In this document: positions 61,267 through 64,000 of the stretch, piece after piece
Layout of the letters: the number at the start of each line of letters is the position of its first letter
Position numbering within the stretch: position 1 is the first letter of the stretch
Origin: Planctomycetota bacterium
Lineage (GTDB): Bacteria; Planctomycetota; Planctomycetia; Planctomycetales; Planctomycetaceae
Direction of reading: 5' to 3'
DNA length: 64,000 bases
Assembly: GCA_018242525.1 (NCBI GenBank)
Contig: JAFEBS010000055.1
Location: forward strand, 99,556 to 163,555
The notes under the pieces: generated by a model
What the model was told of the DNA's origin: nothing
The model's input: the letters and a program-made list of their open reading frames with translations, nothing else
Database searches by the model: none
Translations under genes and position numbers: made by a program

Positions 61267-64000
61267 ATGGACTTCCTCAATCGCGTGATCGACTTCTCAC
61301 TGCACAATCGCCTGCTGGTCATCCTGGGCGTCCTGGCGGCGGGGGTGGCGGGCGTCTTCGCGCTGCGACATCTCGACATCGACGCCTTTCCGGATACCAC
61401 GCCGGTCCAGGTACAGATTAATACGGTGGCACCGGCCCTGAGTCCCGAAGAGGTCGAGCGGCAGATTACCTTTCCCATCGAACAGGCGATCAGCGGACTG
61501 CCCGCGCTGGAACAGCTTCGCTCCATCTCGAAATTCGGCGTCTCGCAGGTGGTGGTCATCTTTCAGGATGGGGTCGATATCTACTTTGCCCGTCAACTGA
61601 TCAACGAGCGCCTGGGCACAGTCGAGATGCCGCAGGGGATCGAGCGTCCGAAGATGGGGCCCGTTGCAACCGGCCTTGGCGAAGTGTTTCACTATGTCGT
61701 GACGGGCCAGGTAACGGATGCCACGGAACTTCGGACAATCCACGATTGGGTTGTCAAACCGCCAATGCGAACGGTGCCCGGCACAGCCGAGATCAACAGT
61801 TGGGGTGGTTACGTGAAGCAGTACCAGATCCTGCTCAACCCCGACCGGATTATCAAACACGGGTTGACGTTCGATCAGGTCATTCAGGCCGTCCGGAAGA
61901 ACAACTTCAATGTCGGCGGCGGCAGCCTCAGTCAGCCGAGTGGAATGTTGCTCGTGCAGGGACTCGGTCGCACGACGAGCATCGAACAGATTCAGCAGAT
62001 CGTCATCGACGCCAAGGATGGCGTGCCGATCCGGGTTTCGGATGTTGCCGACGTGGTCATCGGACACGAAATTCGCCGGGGTGCCGTGACGGCCAACGGA
62101 CGGGGAGAAGTCGTGCTCGGCCTGGGATTCATGCTGATGGGCGAAAACAGCCACGAAGTCACGTGGGCCATGAAGGAAAAACTGAAGTCCCTGGAGGCAA
62201 ACCTGCCGTCCAATGTGCAGGTCAAGCCAGTCTACGACCGTACGCAACTGGTGGACCATGTGATCGACACCGTGCGGAAGAATCTCTTCGAGGGAGGCCT
62301 GCTCGTCATCGCCGTGCTGTTTGCATTCCTCGGCAACCTGCGGGCGGCGGCCATCGTGGCCCTGGCCATTCCGCTGTCCATGCTGTTCGCTTTCATGGGG
62401 ATGTACCGCTTTGGCATTGCGGCCAGCCTGCTGAGCCTGGGGGCCATTGACTTTGGCCTTGTTGTCGACAGTTCCGTGGTCATGATCGAGAACTGTGTGC
62501 GGCATCTCGCCCACGATTCCAACAGTGGCAAGAGCCGACTGGACATTATCCGCGACGCTGCCGTGGAAGTGCGTCGGCCGACAATGTTCGGCGAACTGAT
62601 CATCATGATTGTCTACCTGCCGATCCTGACGCTGGAAGGGATCGAAGGCAAGATGTTCCGGCCGATGGCGTTGACGGTCATCTTCGCCCTGATGGGGTCG
62701 ATGGTATTGTCACTGACCCTGATGCCGGTGCTCGCCAGTCTCTTGCTACCCAGGAAAGTCGAGGAGCACGAGCCGTTTCTGATGCGGGTGGCTCATGCGA
62801 TTCACTACCCGATCCTTCAATTCGCGCTGCATCACAAAATGGCGGTCATGGCTTTTGCCGCCAGCGTGTTGATCGTCGCGTTCGGAATGATCGCTCCGAA
62901 TCTGGGAACCGAGTTTGTACCACAACTGTCTGAAGGAGCGATCGCCATCAACATCATTCGGTTGGCTGGCACGGATCTAAGCGAGTCGATCCGCTCGAAT
63001 ACCGAGATGGAAAAGGTGATTCTCGCTGAGTTCCCGGATGAGGTCGAGAATGTCTGGAGTCGCGTTGGGGCCGCTGAAATCCTGACCGATCCGATGGGTG
63101 TGGAACTGACGGATATGTACATCACACTCAAGCCGCGGAACCAATGGAAAAAAGCCCAGTCACAGACAGAACTCACCGAACGCGTCGACCAGGCGTTGCG
63201 CGACATTCCCGGGCAGAAACTCGCGTTTGAGCAGCCCATCGAAATGCGTATCAACGAAATGGTCTCTGGTGTCCGTTCGGATTTGGGTGTCAAGCTTTTC
63301 GGTGACGACTTCGATGTCCTGGTGACAAAAGGACAGGAGATCGAGCAGATTCTGAGGTCGATTCACGGTTCTGCCGACGTGAACCTCGAACAGATCACCG
63401 GCCAGCCGATGCTACAGATCAAGGTGAATCAGGATCAGATTGCCCGATACGGCGTCTCGGCTCAAGCCGTGCTGGAGTTGGTTGAGTCGATCGGCAGCAA
63501 ACCCCTCGGCGAAATTGTCGAAGGACAGCTTCGGTTTCCCCTGATCGTGCGGTTGCCGGAGCAGTTCCGGGAAAGTCCGCAGTCCATCGGCAATCTGTTG
63601 ATTTCCTCCCCCAACGGCGAGCGGCTTCCTCTGTCCCGACTGGCTTCCGTGGAAATTGTCGAGGGGCCGTCGACGATCACGCGGGAATGGGGCCAACGAC
63701 GAATCACGATCACGGCCAACGTGCGGGGACGCGACCTGGGCAGCTTTGTCGCAGAGGCTCAAGCGAAGATTGCAGAAAAGGTGGCCTTGCCGTCCGCCCG
63801 TTATCGGGTCGAATACGGCGGGCAGTTCGAAAATCTCCAGCGGGCACAAACCCGCCTGATGATCGTCGTCCCGCTGGCCCTCGTGCTGATTTTCACGTTG
63901 CTCTACATGACGTACCACAACATCGCGGACACCCTGCGCGTGTTTACGGGAATTCCGTTTGCCTGGGTCGGCGGGATCTTCGCCCTCTGGTTGCGCGACA
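61267..64000 (+). CDS. CusA/CzcA-family heavy-metal RND efflux permease (3' end beyond the window)
   Basis: 911 codons are visible, with no stop; full-length family members have about 1040. The start MDFLNRVIDFSLHNRLLVIL is typical. RND hallmarks include FPIEQAISGLP, the periplasmic DAFPDTTPVQVQINT, and the fourth-helix proton-relay region GAIDFGLVVDSSVVMIENCV (Asp395, Asp401, Glu408), a form specific to the heavy-metal efflux (HME) branch. LGTEFVPQLSEGAIAINI and the second half of the duplicated structure (LVLIFTLLYMTYHNI) follow. It exports Cu/Ag or Co/Zn/Cd by proton antiport; the metal cannot be decided from the visible part. It forms an operon with the adaptor at 59620. Confidence 0.95.
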   Translation, partial: MDFLNRVIDFSLHNRLLVILGVLAAGVAGVFALRHLDIDAFPDTTPVQVQINTVAPALSPEEVERQITFPIEQAISGLPALEQLRSISKFGVSQVVVIFQDGVDIYFARQLINERLGTVEMPQGIERPKMGPVATGLGEVFHYVVTGQVTDATELRTIHDWVVKPPMRTVPGTAEINSWGGYVKQYQILLNPDRIIKHGLTFDQVIQAVRKNNFNVGGGSLSQPSGMLLVQGLGRTTSIEQIQQIVIDAKDGVPIRVSDVADVVIGHEIRRGAVTANGRGEVVLGLGFMLMGENSHEVTWAMKEKLKSLEANLPSNVQVKPVYDRTQLVDHVIDTVRKNLFEGGLLVIAVLFAFLGNLRAAAIVALAIPLSMLFAFMGMYRFGIAASLLSLGAIDFGLVVDSSVVMIENCVRHLAHDSNSGKSRLDIIRDAAVEVRRPTMFGELIIMIVYLPILTLEGIEGKMFRPMALTVIFALMGSMVLSLTLMPVLASLLLPRKVEEHEPFLMRVAHAIHYPILQFALHHKMAVMAFAASVLIVAFGMIAPNLGTEFVPQLSEGAIAINIIRLAGTDLSESIRSNTEMEKVILAEFPDEVENVWSRVGAAEILTDPMGVELTDMYITLKPRNQWKKAQSQTELTERVDQALRDIPGQKLAFEQPIEMRINEMVSGVRSDLGVKLFGDDFDVLVTKGQEIEQILRSIHGSADVNLEQITGQPMLQIKVNQDQIARYGVSAQAVLELVESIGSKPLGEIVEGQLRFPLIVRLPEQFRESPQSIGNLLISSPNGERLPLSRLASVEIVEGPSTITREWGQRRITITANVRGRDLGSFVAEAQAKIAEKVALPSARYRVEYGGQFENLQRAQTRLMIVVPLALVLIFTLLYMTYHNIADTLRVFTGIPFAWVGGIFALWLRD

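Noticed and set aside
1..64000. CRISPR arrays, rRNA genes, intact insertion sequences
   Set aside because: No regularly spaced repeats, no rRNA signature and no complete transposase were found on either strand.

Overview
The window comes from a bacterium of the phylum Planctomycetota, most likely class Planctomycetia. The evidence is gene content: four secreted c-type-cytochrome proteins of the planctomycete-enriched PSCyt/PSD families (DUF1549/DUF1553 or DUF1592/DUF1588/DUF1585), each paired with a DUF1501 or DUF1552 partner; transmembrane Ser/Thr kinases, one with a large WD40 sensor region; and a cell-wall gene cluster that has murC, murB, ddl and an ftsQ-like gene but no ftsA or ftsZ beside it. 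GC content looks moderate to high. I cannot name a genus from the sequence alone.

Layout. 1-2.8 kb (minus): a DUF1552 gene (cut by the window edge) behind a cytochrome/PA14/DUF1592 gene. 3-6.4 kb (minus): a GspE/PilB-like ATPase that has lost key catalytic residues, dapA, and a beta-hydroxyacid dehydrogenase. 6.6-9.2 kb (minus): two tandem SGNH-hydrolase-like membrane-anchored paralogues, one without its catalytic residues. 9.4-22.7 kb (plus): a TPR/metallopeptidase gene, a DUF4159 gene, a MoxR/DUF58/BatA-like set, then directly murC, murB, an STN-like exported protein, ddl and an ftsQ-like gene. 22.9 kb: tRNA-Val(TAC) with its own promoter and terminator.

23.5-35.3 kb is more accessory in character: a zinc-ribbon Ser/Thr kinase with an orphan partner gene, a WD40 Ser/Thr kinase with a co-transcribed lipoprotein gene, a degenerate stretch with gene fragments and a 28-base palindrome, a small membrane-anchored protein, and a LexA-like DNA-binding domain fused to a pRiA4b ORF-3-like domain.

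35.3-58.4 kb holds three large minus-strand operons built on the same core, a cytochrome/DUF1549/DUF1553 gene followed by a DUF1501 gene. Operon 1 adds a beta-lactamase/DUF4185 fusion and a DUF1593 protein. Operon 2 adds a clan GH-A-like glycoside hydrolase and lies opposite a XylR-type regulator. Operon 3 begins with a GntR/FCD regulator and lies opposite a D-2-hydroxyacid dehydrogenase and an HpcH/HpaI aldolase. The sugar-type regulators, carbohydrate-binding-like domains and sugar-acid enzymes suggest that the cytochrome/DUF1501 modules act in extracytoplasmic breakdown or oxidation of carbohydrates; this is inference. 58.5-64 kb: a Cys/His-rich secreted protein and a CusB/CusA-type heavy-metal efflux system whose permease runs off the window. 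A repeat-rich gap before it carries a large hairpin and a second copy of the repeat seen at 32.7 kb.
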